Shown: positions 27,718 through 36,656, numbered from the stretch's first letter. The stretch: 64,000 nucleotides of DNA from Leucobacter edaphi (GCF_016522535.1 NZ_JAEHOI010000009.1:143630-207629), one strand, 5' to 3'. Program-made: numbers and translations. The notes: generated by a model not told the origin, from the sequence alone.

Positions 27718-28977
27718 GTGAGCACACGCGTCCTCGCGCCAGACCTCGCGCGCGGATGGATGCTCCTCTTCATCGCGCTCGCCAACATCATGGTCTACCT
27801 GTGGGGCCAGCGCGTGAACCAGCCGACGAACCACCCCAGCGACGGAACCGCGCTCGATCGGGGACTCTCCATCTTCGGGATGCTCATCGTCGAGCAGCGC
27901 ACCTACCCGATGTTCGCGTTCCTCTTCGGGTACGGGATGGTGCAGTTCGCCCGCTCCCGCGTCGCTCGCGGTGTGCCGGCGCAGAACGTGAAGCGAATGC
28001 TGCAGCGGCGCCACTGGTGGCTGATCGCCTTCGGCGCGGTGCACGCGCTCCTCCTGTTCGGCGGCGACATCCTGGGCGCCTACGGGCTCGCGGGCCTGAT
28101 CCTCACCGCCTGCTTCTTCGGACGCAGCGACGGGGCGATCAAGCTCACCGTCTGGATCATGGTGGGGCTTGCCGCGCTGTTCTCGCTGCTGACGATCGGT
28201 ATGGGAGCGCTGTTTGCGCAGTTCCCCGTCGAATCGCTCGAGCAGATGGGCGGCATGGGGATCAACGACACGAGCAACGCCGATCTGATGGCCGGGGAAT
28301 CGCACTTCCTGCTCGCGATGCTCCTCCGAGTGGGCATGTGGCTCCTGAGCGTGCCCATGACCGTCGGAATGGTGTTCGTTCCCGCGAGCATGCTGCTGGG
28401 CGTCCTCGCGGCGCGCCACCGCTGGCTCGAGGTCTCCGGGGTGCGCCCGAGCCTCGGCCTCGTCGCGGCGATCGGGATCCCCGTCGGCGTGCTCGGCGGG
28501 ATCCCGCAGGTGCTCGCCTTCCTGGGCGAGCTGCGCGGCTTCGAGTCCGCACCGTGGGCGTTCGTCGGCGTCGTGCAGTTCACCGGAATGGCCGGCGGGA
28601 TCGGCTACGCAGCGCTCTTCGGCCTGATCGGGCAGCGGCTGCAGGGCAGGGAGTCCGGTCTCACGCGAGCGATCGCCGCCGTGGGCAAGCGCTCCCTCAG
28701 CTTCTACCTGCTCCAGTCCGTGATTTTCGCCCCGCTGCTGTCGGCGTGGGGCTTCGGGCTCGGCAGCCGGATCGGTACCGCGGCCGCGTACGCGATCGCG
28801 ATCGGGTACTGGCTGCTCTCGATCCTGATCGCGGCACTGCTCGAGCGGCGGGGCGCACGCGGGCCCGCCGAGGTGTTGCTGCGCCGGCTCACCTACGGAA
28901 AGTATGATCCGGCCGCGCCGAATGCGATGGCCACGTCCGGCGCCGGTGCGAGCCCGGGACGGGAAACGCTCGGGTGA
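27718..28977 (+). CDS. DUF418 family membrane protein
   Basis: 419 residues from GTG 27718, with about 10 hydrophobic helices. N-terminal VLAPDLARGWMLLFIALAN and the C-terminal conserved block (AAVGKRSLSFYLLQSVIF, GYWLLSILIAALLERRGARGPAEVLLRRLTYG) are the DUF418 pattern; the family is a predicted transporter of unknown substrate. GTG 27718 has no ribosome site. A perfect AAGGAGG lies 9 nt before an in-frame ATC at 27661, which would add 19 residues (IGAPQDTTTGTTQSAARR...). Translation may therefore begin at 27661. The gene sits between proS and nusA where rimP is often found. Confidence 0.85.
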   Translation: MSTRVLAPDLARGWMLLFIALANIMVYLWGQRVNQPTNHPSDGTALDRGLSIFGMLIVEQRTYPMFAFLFGYGMVQFARSRVARGVPAQNVKRMLQRRHWWLIAFGAVHALLLFGGDILGAYGLAGLILTACFFGRSDGAIKLTVWIMVGLAALFSLLTIGMGALFAQFPVESLEQMGGMGINDTSNADLMAGESHFLLAMLLRVGMWLLSVPMTVGMVFVPASMLLGVLAARHRWLEVSGVRPSLGLVAAIGIPVGVLGGIPQVLAFLGELRGFESAPWAFVGVVQFTGMAGGIGYAALFGLIGQRLQGRESGLTRAIAAVGKRSLSFYLLQSVIFAPLLSAWGFGLGSRIGTAAAYAIAIGYWLLSILIAALLERRGARGPAEVLLRRLTYGKYDPAAPNAMATSGAGASPGRETLG

Positions 28978-29078
28978 TCGGCGCCCGGCCCCGTATCGGC
29001 GGTCTGAGGTAGAATCTCGGTTTCACCCCCGTGCGGGTGCATAGCTGAATAGACATCTCAATACCCAGGAGGCCCACT

Positions 29079-30074
29079 GTGAAGATCGAACTCGTCACGC
29101 TGCGACAGATCGAGCGTGAGAAGGAGATCCCCTTCGACGAACTGGTCGAGATTATCGAACAGGCGATCCAGTCCGCCTACATCCGCCACGCGGAGAACCA
29201 GAACCTTCCCGTCCCGCGCGAGGACGAGGTCCGCGTGACCCTCGATCGCAAGTCGGGCGAGATCTCCGTGCTCATTCCCGAGCACGACGATGAGGGTGGC
29301 GTGATCGGCGAGGCCTACGTCACGACCGATGAGTTCGGACGCGTGGCGTCGAGCGCTGCGAAGCAGGTCATCAATCAGCGTCTCCGTGATCTCACGGACG
29401 ATGCCGTGCTCGGCTCTTTCAAGGACAAGGAGGGGCAGATCGTCTCCGGTGTCGTGCAGCAGGGCCCCAACCCGCGCATGGTGCACATCGACCTGGGTGA
29501 GCTCGAGGCGATCCTGCCTCCCGAGGAGCAGGTGCCCGGCGAGAAGTACGCGCACGGAACGCGCATGCGCGTCTACGTGACGAGCGTGTCGAAGGGCACG
29601 AAGGGCCCGCAGGTCGTGGTGTCGCGTACCCACCCCGGACTCGTGCGCAAGCTGTTCGAGCGGGAGGTGCCCGAGCTCGCCGAGGGGCTCGTCGAGATCG
29701 TGTCGCTGGCACGCGAGGCGGGGCATCGCACGAAGGTGGCGGTGCGCGCGAAGCAGGCCGGAATCAACGCGAAGGGCACCTGCATCGGTGAGATGGGGAG
29801 CCGCGTGCGCGCGGTGATGAGCGAGCTGGGCGAGGAGAAGATCGACATCGTCGATTACTCGCCTGAACTGCCGGCTTTCGTTGCGAACGCGCTGTCTCCC
29901 GCGAAGGTGACGGACGTGTTCATGCTGAACGCGGCGCTCAAGCAGGTGCGCGCCCTGGTCCCGGACTTCCAGCTCTCCCTCGCGATCGGCAAGGAGGGTC
30001 AGAACGCCCGCCTCGCTGCGAAGCTGACGGGCGCGAAGATTGATATTCAGCCAGACTCAATCATGAATGATTGA
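29079..30074 (+). CDS. nusA: Transcription termination/antitermination factor NusA
   Basis: 331 residues: N-terminal RNAP-binding domain (1 to about 125), S1 domain, and two KH domains (KVAVRAKQAGINAKGTCIGEMG; LSLAIGKEGQNARLAAKLTG), ending IQPDSIMND. There are no acidic C-terminal repeats, as is usual for actinobacteria. GTG 29079 follows AGGAGG at 29067-29072. TAGAAT at 29010-29015 is a plausible -10. The last 13 codons and the stop lie inside a 25-bp hairpin and are duplicated 100 bp downstream. Confidence 0.96.
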   Translation: MKIELVTLRQIEREKEIPFDELVEIIEQAIQSAYIRHAENQNLPVPREDEVRVTLDRKSGEISVLIPEHDDEGGVIGEAYVTTDEFGRVASSAAKQVINQRLRDLTDDAVLGSFKDKEGQIVSGVVQQGPNPRMVHIDLGELEAILPPEEQVPGEKYAHGTRMRVYVTSVSKGTKGPQVVVSRTHPGLVRKLFEREVPELAEGLVEIVSLAREAGHRTKVAVRAKQAGINAKGTCIGEMGSRVRAVMSELGEEKIDIVDYSPELPAFVANALSPAKVTDVFMLNAALKQVRALVPDFQLSLAIGKEGQNARLAAKLTGAKIDIQPDSIMND

Positions 30075-30091
30075 GTCTGAATATCAATCTT
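30036..30091 (+). terminator. Long hairpin across the nusA stop codon
   Basis: Outer stem 30036-30048 with 30079-30091 (13 bp), a 4-nt bulge (30049-30052), inner stem 30053-30064 with 30067-30078 (12 bp), and a 2-nt apex. The nusA TGA (30072-30074) is inside it. It may terminate or attenuate between nusA and ylxR-infB. Confidence 0.6.
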
Positions 30092-30244
30092 CGCGCATCC
30101 CACGGAGCGCCTACCGGCGTGACGCGGGATGTCCGGATCGCAGTGATTCAGCCGGATTCAATCATGAATGATTGAGTCGGATGTCGATCTTCGCGCATCC
30201 CGCGGAGCGCCCACGGGCGTGACGCGGGATGCGCGCGTCGCAGT
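30045..30244 (+). repeat. Two imperfect ~100-bp tandem repeats after nusA
   Basis: 30045-30144 is repeated at 30146-30244 with about 12 differences and one single-base indel (offset 101 then 100). Each unit contains codons that would read IQPDSIMND-stop, the ATCAT-GA-ATGAT hairpin, and a GCGCATCCC...GGGATG segment. The second copy is not part of an open frame. Confidence 0.85.
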
Positions 30245-30382
30245 GATCCGACCAGCGGAGCGGCGCGTGTCCGCCGATCTCGGCGGATGCGCGCGCCGGC
30301 CGTGTTCTCGCGGCGAACAACTCCGTGAATTCTCCTGATCGCGCCCAGCGCGGACACAACGCGAAAGTGGGAAGCTGGTAAG
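30075..30382 (+). other. nusA-ylxR intergenic region
   Basis: 308 bp consisting of the second half of the first repeat, the complete second repeat, and a further small hairpin (30271-30277 with 30280-30286). No gene is seen. The second unit retains the inner hairpin with one G-U pair. Confidence 0.6.
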
Positions 30383-30640
30383 ATGGATGCGGTTCGGACC
30401 TGTGTTGCGTGTCGCAAGCGCGAGGCGCGCACAGTTCTGCTTCGGATCGTGGTGCGCGATGGTCGGTTGATTCCCGATGATCGCGCGGTACTTCCGGGGC
30501 GCGGTGCGTGGGTGCATCCCACTGCTCGGTGTCTCGAACTCGCGGTGTCGCGCGGCGCCCTGTCGCGCGCATTGAAGGTGTCGGGGAAACTCGATGCCGG
30601 CCCTTTAGAGAACAGGCTGAAAACACTCATGGACAACTAA
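30383..30640 (+). CDS. ylxR: YlxR family RNA-binding protein
   Basis: 85 residues with the YlxR (DUF448) pattern: RTCVACRKREAR at the N terminus, RIVVRDGRLIPD, and the GRGAWVHPTARCLELAV segment. The family binds RNA; in some bacteria (RnpM) it modulates RNase P. It lies between nusA and infB as in most bacteria. ATG 30383 follows GGGAAG. Confidence 0.92.
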   Translation: MDAVRTCVACRKREARTVLLRIVVRDGRLIPDDRAVLPGRGAWVHPTARCLELAVSRGALSRALKVSGKLDAGPLENRLKTLMDN

Positions 30641-30683
30641 TGAGCGGCTCACGATGAGGCCCGTCCGATAATTATGGTTCTCG

Positions 30684-30708
30684 CCTGTCTGGCGTGAACC
30701 CAGACAGG
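30684..30708 (+). promoter_or_regulatory. Hairpin overlapping the infB ribosome-binding site
   Basis: CCTGTCTGG (30684-30692) pairs perfectly with CCAGACAGG (30700-30708), loop 7 nt. The 3' arm covers the AGG of AGGAG (30706-30710), the infB Shine-Dalgarno, 4 nt before GTG 30715. It could lower translation until melted. Confidence 0.55.
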
Positions 30709-30714
30709 AGAAAA

Positions 30715-33459
30715 GTGGCAAACCCACGCGTACACGAGATCGCTGCGGAGATCGGTGTCGATAGCAAGGTCGTTCTGGCCAAACTGAAAGAAATGGGCGA
30801 GTTCGTGAAAGCGTCCTCGTCCGCCGTCGCGCCCCCGGTGGCGCGCAAGGTCAAGGCAGCGCTCGAGGCTGAAGGCGTCACACAGGCGAAGAGCGACGAG
30901 GCCCCGAAGCCCGCCGCGAAGAAGCCCGGCGCAGGCGCTCCGAAGCCGGGCCCGAAGCCGGCCCCGAAGAAGGAGGCTGCTGCCCCCGCCGAGACCCCTG
31001 CCGCGGCCCCGTCGGCCCCGGCTCCCAAGTCCAAGTCCGCGGCTACGCCCGCGGTCAGCGGTGCCCCGAGCCCCGGTGCTGCGAAGCCCGGTGCGCCCAA
31101 GCCCGGTGCTGCGAAGCCGGCCTCCGGTGCGAAGCCGGGCGCTGCGAAGCCCGGTGCTGCGAAGCCCGGTGCGCCGAAGCCTTCCGGCCCGCGTCCCGGG
31201 AACAACCCGTTCGCCTCGAGCCAGGGCATGGGGATTCCCCGTCCCCCGCGCCCGGGGAACAACCCGTTCGCTCCGAACCAGGGCATGAGCCGTGGTGGCG
31301 GCGCCGGTCGCCCGAATCCGGGGAACATCCCGCGGCCCGCTCCGCGCCCCCAGGGTGCGGGTGCCGGTCGTCCGGGCGGTCCCGGTCGTCCCGGCGGCGG
31401 CGGTCGTCCGGGCGGTGGCGGCGGTTTCAACCGTCCCGGTGGCGGCACCGGCGGTCCCGGCGGCTTCGGCGGGCCCCGTCCCGGCGGCGGTTTTGCCGGT
31501 CGCGGTCGCGGTGGCCGCGGTGCCGGTACGGCTGGCGCGTTCGGTCGTGGCGGCTCCAAGAGCAAGGCGCGCAAGTCGAAGCGGGCGAAGCGGCAAGAGT
31601 TCGAAATGCGGGAGGCCCCGTCGCTCGGCGGCGTGAGCGTTCCCCGCGGCAACGGGTCGACGCCGGTTCGCCTGCGTCGCGGCGCGTCGCTCTCGGACTT
31701 CGCCGACAAGATCAACACGAGTGCATCGAACCTGATCACCGTCCTGTTCCACCTCGGTGAGATGGCTACGGCGACGGAGTCGCTCGACGAGGCGACGTTC
31801 CAGATCCTCGGCGAGGAGCTCGGCTACAAGATCCAGATCGTCTCCCCGGAGGACGAGGATCGCGAGCTGCTCGAGGGCTTCGATATCGACATCGAGGCGG
31901 AGCTCGAGGAAGAGGGCGACGACGTCCTGCAGCCGCGTCCCCCCGTGGTCACGGTCATGGGCCACGTCGATCACGGTAAGACCCGACTGCTCGACGCGAT
32001 CCGCAAGGCGAACGTTGGCGGCGGCGAGGCCGGCGGTATCACGCAGCACATCGGCGCCTACCAGGTTCACACGGAGCACGAGGGCGTCGAGCGCGCGCTC
32101 ACGTTCATCGATACCCCGGGTCACGAGGCGTTCACCGCGATGCGTGCCCGTGGTGCTCAGGTCACCGATATCGCGATCCTCGTGGTCGCGGCGGATGACG
32201 GCATCATGCCGCAGACGATCGAGGCCCTGAACCACGCCCAGTCGGCGAACGTGCCGATTGTGGTCGCGGTCAACAAGATCGACAAGGAGGGTGCGAACCC
32301 GGAGAAGGTGCGTCAGCAGCTCACCGAGTTCGGCCTCGTGTCGGAGGAGTGGGGCGGCGACGTCATGTTCGTCGATGTCTCGGCGAAGAACAACGTCGGC
32401 ATCAACGATCTGCTCGACGCGGTGCTCCTCACCGCGGACGCCGGTCTTGATCTGCGCGCTAACCCGGACAAGGACGCGCGCGGCGTCGCCATCGAGGCGA
32501 AGCTCGATAAGGGTCGTGGCTCGGTCGCGACCGTGCTCATCCAGTCCGGTACGCTCCGCGTCGGAGACGCGATCGTTGCTGGCACGGCCTACGGTCGCGT
32601 CCGCGCGATGAGCGACGAGAACGGCGATCCGGTGGCCGAGGCTCTGCCCTCGCGTCCGGTGCAGGTGCAGGGTCTCTCGAGCGTTCCGCGCGCTGGTGAC
32701 AACTTCATCGTCACGACCGAGGATCGCACCGCCCGTCAGATCGCTGAGAAGCGCGAGGCCGCCGAGCGCAACGCGCAGCTCGCGAAGGCACGCAAGCGGA
32801 TCAGCCTCGAGGAGTTCACGAAGGCGCTCGAGGACGGCAAGGTCGAGTCGCTCAACCTCATCATCAAGGGCGACGTGTCGGGTGCCGTCGAGGCGCTCGA
32901 GGAATCGCTGATGAAGATCGAGGTCGACGATTCGGTCCAGCTCCGGATCCTGCACCGCGGCGTCGGTGCGATCACGGAGAGCGACGTGGATCTCGCGACG
33001 ATCGACAATGCGATCGTCATCGGCTTCAACGTCCGTCCCGATGTCAAGGCCCGCGAGCGTGCAGCGCGCGAGGGGATCGACATCCGCTTCTACAACGTCA
33101 TCTACAACGCGCTCGACGACATCGAGAGCTCGCTCAAGGGCATGCTGAAGCCCGAGTACGAGGAGGTCCAGTCGGGTGTTGCGGAGATCCGCGAGGTGTT
33201 CCGTTCTTCCAAGTTCGGCAACATCGCGGGTGTCATCGTCCGCAGCGGAACGATCACGCGCAACGCGAAGGCTCGCGTCATCCGCGAGGGTGTCGTGATC
33301 GCCGACGGGCTCGCGATCGAGTCGCTGCGCCGGTTCAAGGACGACGTCACCGAGGTCAAGACTGACTTCGAGGCGGGTATCGGCCTGGGCAAGTACAACG
33401 ACATCCAGATCGGCGACGAGATCGAGACGACTGAGATGGTCGAGAAGCCGCGCGACTAG
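30715..33459 (+). CDS. infB: Translation initiation factor IF-2
   Basis: 914 residues. An N-terminal IF2_N subdomain ([20 protein letters not shown]), a long Pro/Ala/Gly/Lys-rich linker (about 60-290) with repeated KPGA and GRPGG runs, a second IF2_N-like segment ([16 protein letters not shown]), then the GTPase core: G1 GHVDHGKT near residue 415, G3 DTPGHEAF, G4 NKID. Domains II-IV follow to the end ([19 protein letters not shown]). IF-2 places initiator tRNA on the 30S subunit. GTG 30715 is preferred to the in-frame GTG at 30694, which lies within the hairpin loop and has no ribosome site. Confidence 0.97.
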   Translation: MANPRVHEIAAEIGVDSKVVLAKLKEMGEFVKASSSAVAPPVARKVKAALEAEGVTQAKSDEAPKPAAKKPGAGAPKPGPKPAPKKEAAAPAETPAAAPSAPAPKSKSAATPAVSGAPSPGAAKPGAPKPGAAKPASGAKPGAAKPGAAKPGAPKPSGPRPGNNPFASSQGMGIPRPPRPGNNPFAPNQGMSRGGGAGRPNPGNIPRPAPRPQGAGAGRPGGPGRPGGGGRPGGGGGFNRPGGGTGGPGGFGGPRPGGGFAGRGRGGRGAGTAGAFGRGGSKSKARKSKRAKRQEFEMREAPSLGGVSVPRGNGSTPVRLRRGASLSDFADKINTSASNLITVLFHLGEMATATESLDEATFQILGEELGYKIQIVSPEDEDRELLEGFDIDIEAELEEEGDDVLQPRPPVVTVMGHVDHGKTRLLDAIRKANVGGGEAGGITQHIGAYQVHTEHEGVERALTFIDTPGHEAFTAMRARGAQVTDIAILVVAADDGIMPQTIEALNHAQSANVPIVVAVNKIDKEGANPEKVRQQLTEFGLVSEEWGGDVMFVDVSAKNNVGINDLLDAVLLTADAGLDLRANPDKDARGVAIEAKLDKGRGSVATVLIQSGTLRVGDAIVAGTAYGRVRAMSDENGDPVAEALPSRPVQVQGLSSVPRAGDNFIVTTEDRTARQIAEKREAAERNAQLAKARKRISLEEFTKALEDGKVESLNLIIKGDVSGAVEALEESLMKIEVDDSVQLRILHRGVGAITESDVDLATIDNAIVIGFNVRPDVKARERAAREGIDIRFYNVIYNALDDIESSLKGMLKPEYEEVQSGVAEIREVFRSSKFGNIAGVIVRSGTITRNAKARVIREGVVIADGLAIESLRRFKDDVTEVKTDFEAGIGLGKYNDIQIGDEIETTEMVEKPRD

Positions 33460-33478
33460 CGTCGATGCGGTGAGACTG

Positions 33479-33514
33479 CGAAGCGGCCGGGGGCGATTGC
33501 CTCCGGCCGCTTCG
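33479..33514 (+). terminator. infB terminator
   Basis: 12-bp perfect stem (33479-33490 with 33503-33514) extended inward by four pairs to a GATT tetraloop, 20 bp after the infB stop. Confidence 0.82.
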
Positions 33515-33625
33515 TCGTTCCCGGATCCGATCCCAGGGGGTTCCGCGCCGTGAGGCGCTTCGCCCCTGCGACGAGGCGCCCGGTGTGAACCGCGTGAACC
33601 GAGAGCCCTGCGTGAGGGAAGCGGA

Positions 33626-33671
33626 AACGGCAGCGGCCCCGCACCGGGTGTGGTGCGGGGCCGCTGCCGTT
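33626..33671. terminator. DUF805-array terminator
   Basis: Perfect 20-bp stem (33626-33645 with 33652-33671), 6-nt loop. It lies past the end of DUF805 copy 1 (minus strand), separated from it by a duplicated gene tail. Confidence 0.8.
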
Positions 33672-33811
33672 CGGGTGCGACCGATCAGACGTCGAAGCGA
33701 CGGCCCGCGGGGTGGTCAGCGCAAACGCCCGCGGCCCCGCCCGGGGTGGGGGGGGGGCCCGCTGCCGTTCGGGTGCGACCGATCAGACGTCGAAGCGACG
33801 GCCCGCGGGGT
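33663..33811. repeat. Duplicated 51-bp gene tail/terminator arm
   Basis: 33663-33713 and 33761-33811 are identical, offset 98 bp. The second copy includes the last 9 codons and stop of DUF805 copy 1 (PAGRRFDV). The first copy is outside the gene. The sequence beside each copy is a GC-rich hairpin, intact at the first and degraded to a G10 run at the second. Confidence 0.85.
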
Positions 33812-34748
33812 TCGATCCGAGGATCGTGAACACGAGGACCACGAGGCCCCCGACGTAGGGGATCAGCGCGATGAAGTAGAAGGGTCCAGCGAAGTTGGCG
33901 TCGTGGAGCCGGCGCCAGGTGATCGCGAGGTTGGGTACGAGCAGGCCGAGGCTCACGATGAGGAGCAGGATCCCGCCGAGGACAAAGAACGTTACGCCGA
34001 GGCCGTTCGCGGGGGCCGTCGCCGGGCTCATGGTGCCGTCGTAGCCGCTGTAGCCGCTGGAGGCGGAGGCGCTCGTGCTCGCGAGGATGATGGCGCCGCC
34101 GAAGTAGAGTGTCAGCGGAATCAGGCTGATGAGGAACGTGAACAGCGCTACCCACCAGTACTCGCTGCGCGAGGCGCGGCCCGAGAACTTCGCGAAGGAC
34201 TTGAAGAACCGCTTGACCGCCTGCGAGAAGGTCGCCCCGTAGAGGGGGCGGGTGAGGTCGTCGGGGCTGATCGCGCCGTTAAAGGGTTCTCCCGGTCCGG
34301 GCGGGGGGTACGGGCCCGCCGGGGAAACGGGCTGCTGGTAGGCGCCGGGCTGCCCCATCGGCGCGGCCGCGGTGTACTGCGGCGGTGCCGGCTGACCGTA
34401 GGGCGGCTGGCCGGGCTGGCCGTACTGGGGCTGGTTGGGCTGGCCGTACTGGGGCTGGCCGGGGGCTCCGTAGCCGGGGGCGGCAGGCTGCTGGGGTGCC
34501 GAGGGTTGCTGCGGCGCGCCGTACTGCGGGGCGGAAGGAGGCTGCGGGGCCTGGTACTGCGGGGCGGGCGGAGCCGGAGGCGCTGTGGGTGCCGACGGCT
34601 GCTCGGGCGTTCCCGGGGCCTGGTCGCCGGGCGCTGCGGGGGACTCAGGGGCGGCGGCGTTCGCCGTTTCGGGCGTCTCCGGCTGCGCGGGGTCCCGCGG
34701 GGTGGCGTCCTGCTCGCCCGAGGGATCGGGGTTCGGCGGATTGGTCAC
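33783..34748 (-). CDS. DUF805 family membrane protein, array copy 1
   Basis: 321 residues. A Pro/Gln/Tyr/Gly-rich cytoplasmic N terminus (about 150 residues with QPQYGQP repeats) leads to a conserved linker, PGPGEPFNGAISPDDLTRPL, then the DUF805 domain: amphipathic KRFFKSFAKFSGRASRSEYWW and three to four membrane helices, with LAITWRRLHDANFAGP and the end motif NPAGRRFDV. GTG 34748 follows AGGAGG. The function of the family is unknown; it is a predicted integral membrane protein. It is one of four tandem paralogues. Confidence 0.85.
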   Translation of the reverse strand: MTNPPNPDPSGEQDATPRDPAQPETPETANAAAPESPAAPGDQAPGTPEQPSAPTAPPAPPAPQYQAPQPPSAPQYGAPQQPSAPQQPAAPGYGAPGQPQYGQPNQPQYGQPGQPPYGQPAPPQYTAAAPMGQPGAYQQPVSPAGPYPPPGPGEPFNGAISPDDLTRPLYGATFSQAVKRFFKSFAKFSGRASRSEYWWVALFTFLISLIPLTLYFGGAIILASTSASASSGYSGYDGTMSPATAPANGLGVTFFVLGGILLLIVSLGLLVPNLAITWRRLHDANFAGPFYFIALIPYVGGLVVLVFTILGSNPAGRRFDV

Positions 34749-34887
34749 GTTGTCTTGCCTCCTGGGCCTAGGGTTACGAGTCGATCGGACTCCATACTAG
34801 TTCCAAGTCTTTCTGTCTGCTTTGTGTTTGCTTGTTGTTTCCGACTCGTGATCGGCCGTCTCGATGTGTTGCCGCGATGCAATGATT

Positions 34888-34918
34888 CGGCCCCGCAACT
34901 GCATGAGCTGCGGGGCCG
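34888..34918 (-). terminator. Terminator of DUF805 copy 2
   Basis: 10-bp perfect stem (34888-34897 with 34909-34918), 23 bp beyond the stop of DUF805 copy 2 on the minus strand. A T-rich stretch (34806-34842) follows before copy 1. Confidence 0.65.
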
Positions 34919-34940
34919 GTGGGAACTGCAGAATTGCCGC

Positions 34941-35540
34941 TCAGGTGTCGAAGCGACGACCGCTCGGGTTCGGGCTCAGGAACATGAAGACGAGCAAGAC
35001 GAGGGGGCCGATCATGGGGATCAGACCGAGGAAATAGAGAGGACCGGGGAAATTCGCGTCGTGCAGCCGACGCCAGATCAGGGCAATCGTGGGCAGGAGC
35101 AATCCGAGGCCGAGCACCAAGATCAGGATCCACGCGATCCCGCAGAGCGTCGAACCGAGCGCAGCTGCGGCCTCGTTCTCGGGCGTTACCACGGCGCCGC
35201 CGTAGGAGGGATCAAACGCGCTCGACTGGTAGGTGCCCCCGGAGTTGTTCAGGACGAGGCCGAGGCCGATCATGAGCAGGATGACCGGGATCGCCTGGAG
35301 GACGGTCGTGACCAGGGCCATCCACCAGAACTCGCTCCGAGAGGCGCGTCCGCCGAAGCGGACGTATGAGCTGAAGAAGCGCTTCAGCGACTGAGGGAGC
35401 GAGGCGCCGTAGAGCGGGCGGGTGAGATCACTCGGGTCGGCCGCGCCGTTGAACGGCTCGCCGGGGCCGGGAACCCCGTATGCGAGCACCGGCACGGGAG
35501 CCTGATACGCGTACTGCGGCTGGGGCGGGGTCTGAGTCAC
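34941..35540 (-). CDS. DUF805 family membrane protein, array copy 2
   Basis: 199 residues, the shortest of the four. Only about 22 residues precede the shared linker GPGEPFNGAADPSDLTRPLY. The DUF805 domain follows (KRFFSSYVRFGGRASRSEFWW, IALIWRRLHDANFPGP) with the end SPNPSGRRFDT. Hydrophobic helices lie at about residues 75-95, 130-155 and 170-190. It has its own terminator downstream, so the array is probably not a single transcript throughout. Confidence 0.85.
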   Translation of the reverse strand: MTQTPPQPQYAYQAPVPVLAYGVPGPGEPFNGAADPSDLTRPLYGASLPQSLKRFFSSYVRFGGRASRSEFWWMALVTTVLQAIPVILLMIGLGLVLNNSGGTYQSSAFDPSYGGAVVTPENEAAAALGSTLCGIAWILILVLGLGLLLPTIALIWRRLHDANFPGPLYFLGLIPMIGPLVLLVFMFLSPNPSGRRFDT

Positions 35541-35645
35541 GTAAGTGCCTCCTCAACGGGTGTTTCGCTCTGCAATGGAGCAATCGTAGACCGAAACAGA
35601 CGCGTGTCGCGGAAATTCACCCGCGGGTGAAACGCGAGGACTCGC

Positions 35646-36656
35646 TCAGTGGAGCGCCGTGTCGAAGCGACGGCCGTTCGGGTTCGAGGCCAGCAGCGTG
35701 AACACCAGGAAGACGATGACGCCGACGTAGGGGATCCAACTCAGGAAATACATGGGGCCGGCGAGGTTGGCGTCGTGAAGTCTCCGCCAGGTAATCGCGA
35801 GGAAGGGCAGCAGGAGTCCGAGGAACGCGACCACGGTCACCAGACCGAGGAATGACGTGAGGGCGGTCTCGGTGCCCGGCATGAGCGGGCTCGCCGGGGC
35901 GACGATCGCCGCGGTGTGCAGCGAGTCGAAGACCGCCGGGCCGCCGTAACCGCCGCCGTGACGATGCTGAACCTCGGAGAGATAGTCGAGCAACATGGAC
36001 GGCACGATCGTGAGCAGCCCCACGAACAGCATCGACCACCAGAACTCGCTGCGCGACGCACGGCCAGAGAACCGCACGTAGGAGCGGAAGAAACGCTTCA
36101 ACGCCTGCGGCAGGGTGGCCGCGTAGAGGGGACGCGTGAGATCGTCGGGGTTGACCGCGCCGTTGAAGGGTTCGCCGGGCCCCGGGGCAGGGAACGGGCC
36201 GACGTAGGACGGGCGCTGAGCCGCGGCGACGGGGTACGGCGCCGGGTACGCCTGATGCGGGGCGGCCGGGTGGCCGTAGCCGGTGGCGCCGGTGTATGGC
36301 GCCTGAGGGCCGTGCGGAGGAGTGGGCAGCCCGTAGCCCGGCTGGACAAAGCCCGGCTGGCCGTACCCCTGCTGCACGTAGCCCTGCTGTCCATACCCCT
36401 GCTGCCAGTAGCCCTCTTGCCCGTACGCCGGTCCGTAGGGCTGCGGGCCCTGTTGCTGCGGCGACTGGGGATGCGGTCCAGGGACCCCGGGATCGGCGCC
36501 GGGCTGTCCCTGCTGCGGATCGATCGGCGGCTGCGGCACGGCCGGTCCCCGCTGCACGGAGGGCTCCGGCTGCTGCGGCGCCTGTGGCGACGTCGTCGGG
36601 TCGGATCCGTCGCCGGCCGTGGGTTCAGGGTGCTGAGACTGCGGGGGGTGCGTCAC
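35646..36656 (-). CDS. DUF805 family membrane protein, array copy 3
   Basis: 336 residues. The N-terminal 170 residues are Gln/Pro/Gly/Tyr-rich with repeats such as QQGYGQQGYVQQGYGQ. The shared linker PGPGEPFNGAVNPDDLTRPL, the amphipathic KRFFRSYVRFSGRASRSEFWW and LAITWRRLHDANLAGP follow, ending SNPNGRRFDTALH with a few extra residues. Low-complexity Tyr/Gln tails of this type can drive clustering (general knowledge of such sequences); a role here is inference. Confidence 0.85.
   Translation of the reverse strand: MTHPPQSQHPEPTAGDGSDPTTSPQAPQQPEPSVQRGPAVPQPPIDPQQGQPGADPGVPGPHPQSPQQQGPQPYGPAYGQEGYWQQGYGQQGYVQQGYGQPGFVQPGYGLPTPPHGPQAPYTGATGYGHPAAPHQAYPAPYPVAAAQRPSYVGPFPAPGPGEPFNGAVNPDDLTRPLYAATLPQALKRFFRSYVRFSGRASRSEFWWSMLFVGLLTIVPSMLLDYLSEVQHRHGGGYGGPAVFDSLHTAAIVAPASPLMPGTETALTSFLGLVTVVAFLGLLLPFLAITWRRLHDANLAGPMYFLSWIPYVGVIVFLVFTLLASNPNGRRFDTALH

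Larger units (their letters stand above)
33460..33782. other. infB-DUF805 intergenic region
   Basis: Holds the infB terminator (33479-33514), a second very strong terminator (33626-33671), and a copy of the last codons of the DUF805 gene. 33663-33713 is identical to 33761-33811. A run of ten G lies at 33748-33757. No gene is seen. Confidence 0.7.

Noticed and set aside
30649..32955. 768-codon minus-strand frame antisense to infB
   Set aside because: Shadow of IF-2, low-complexity Arg/Leu sequence, no ribosome site.
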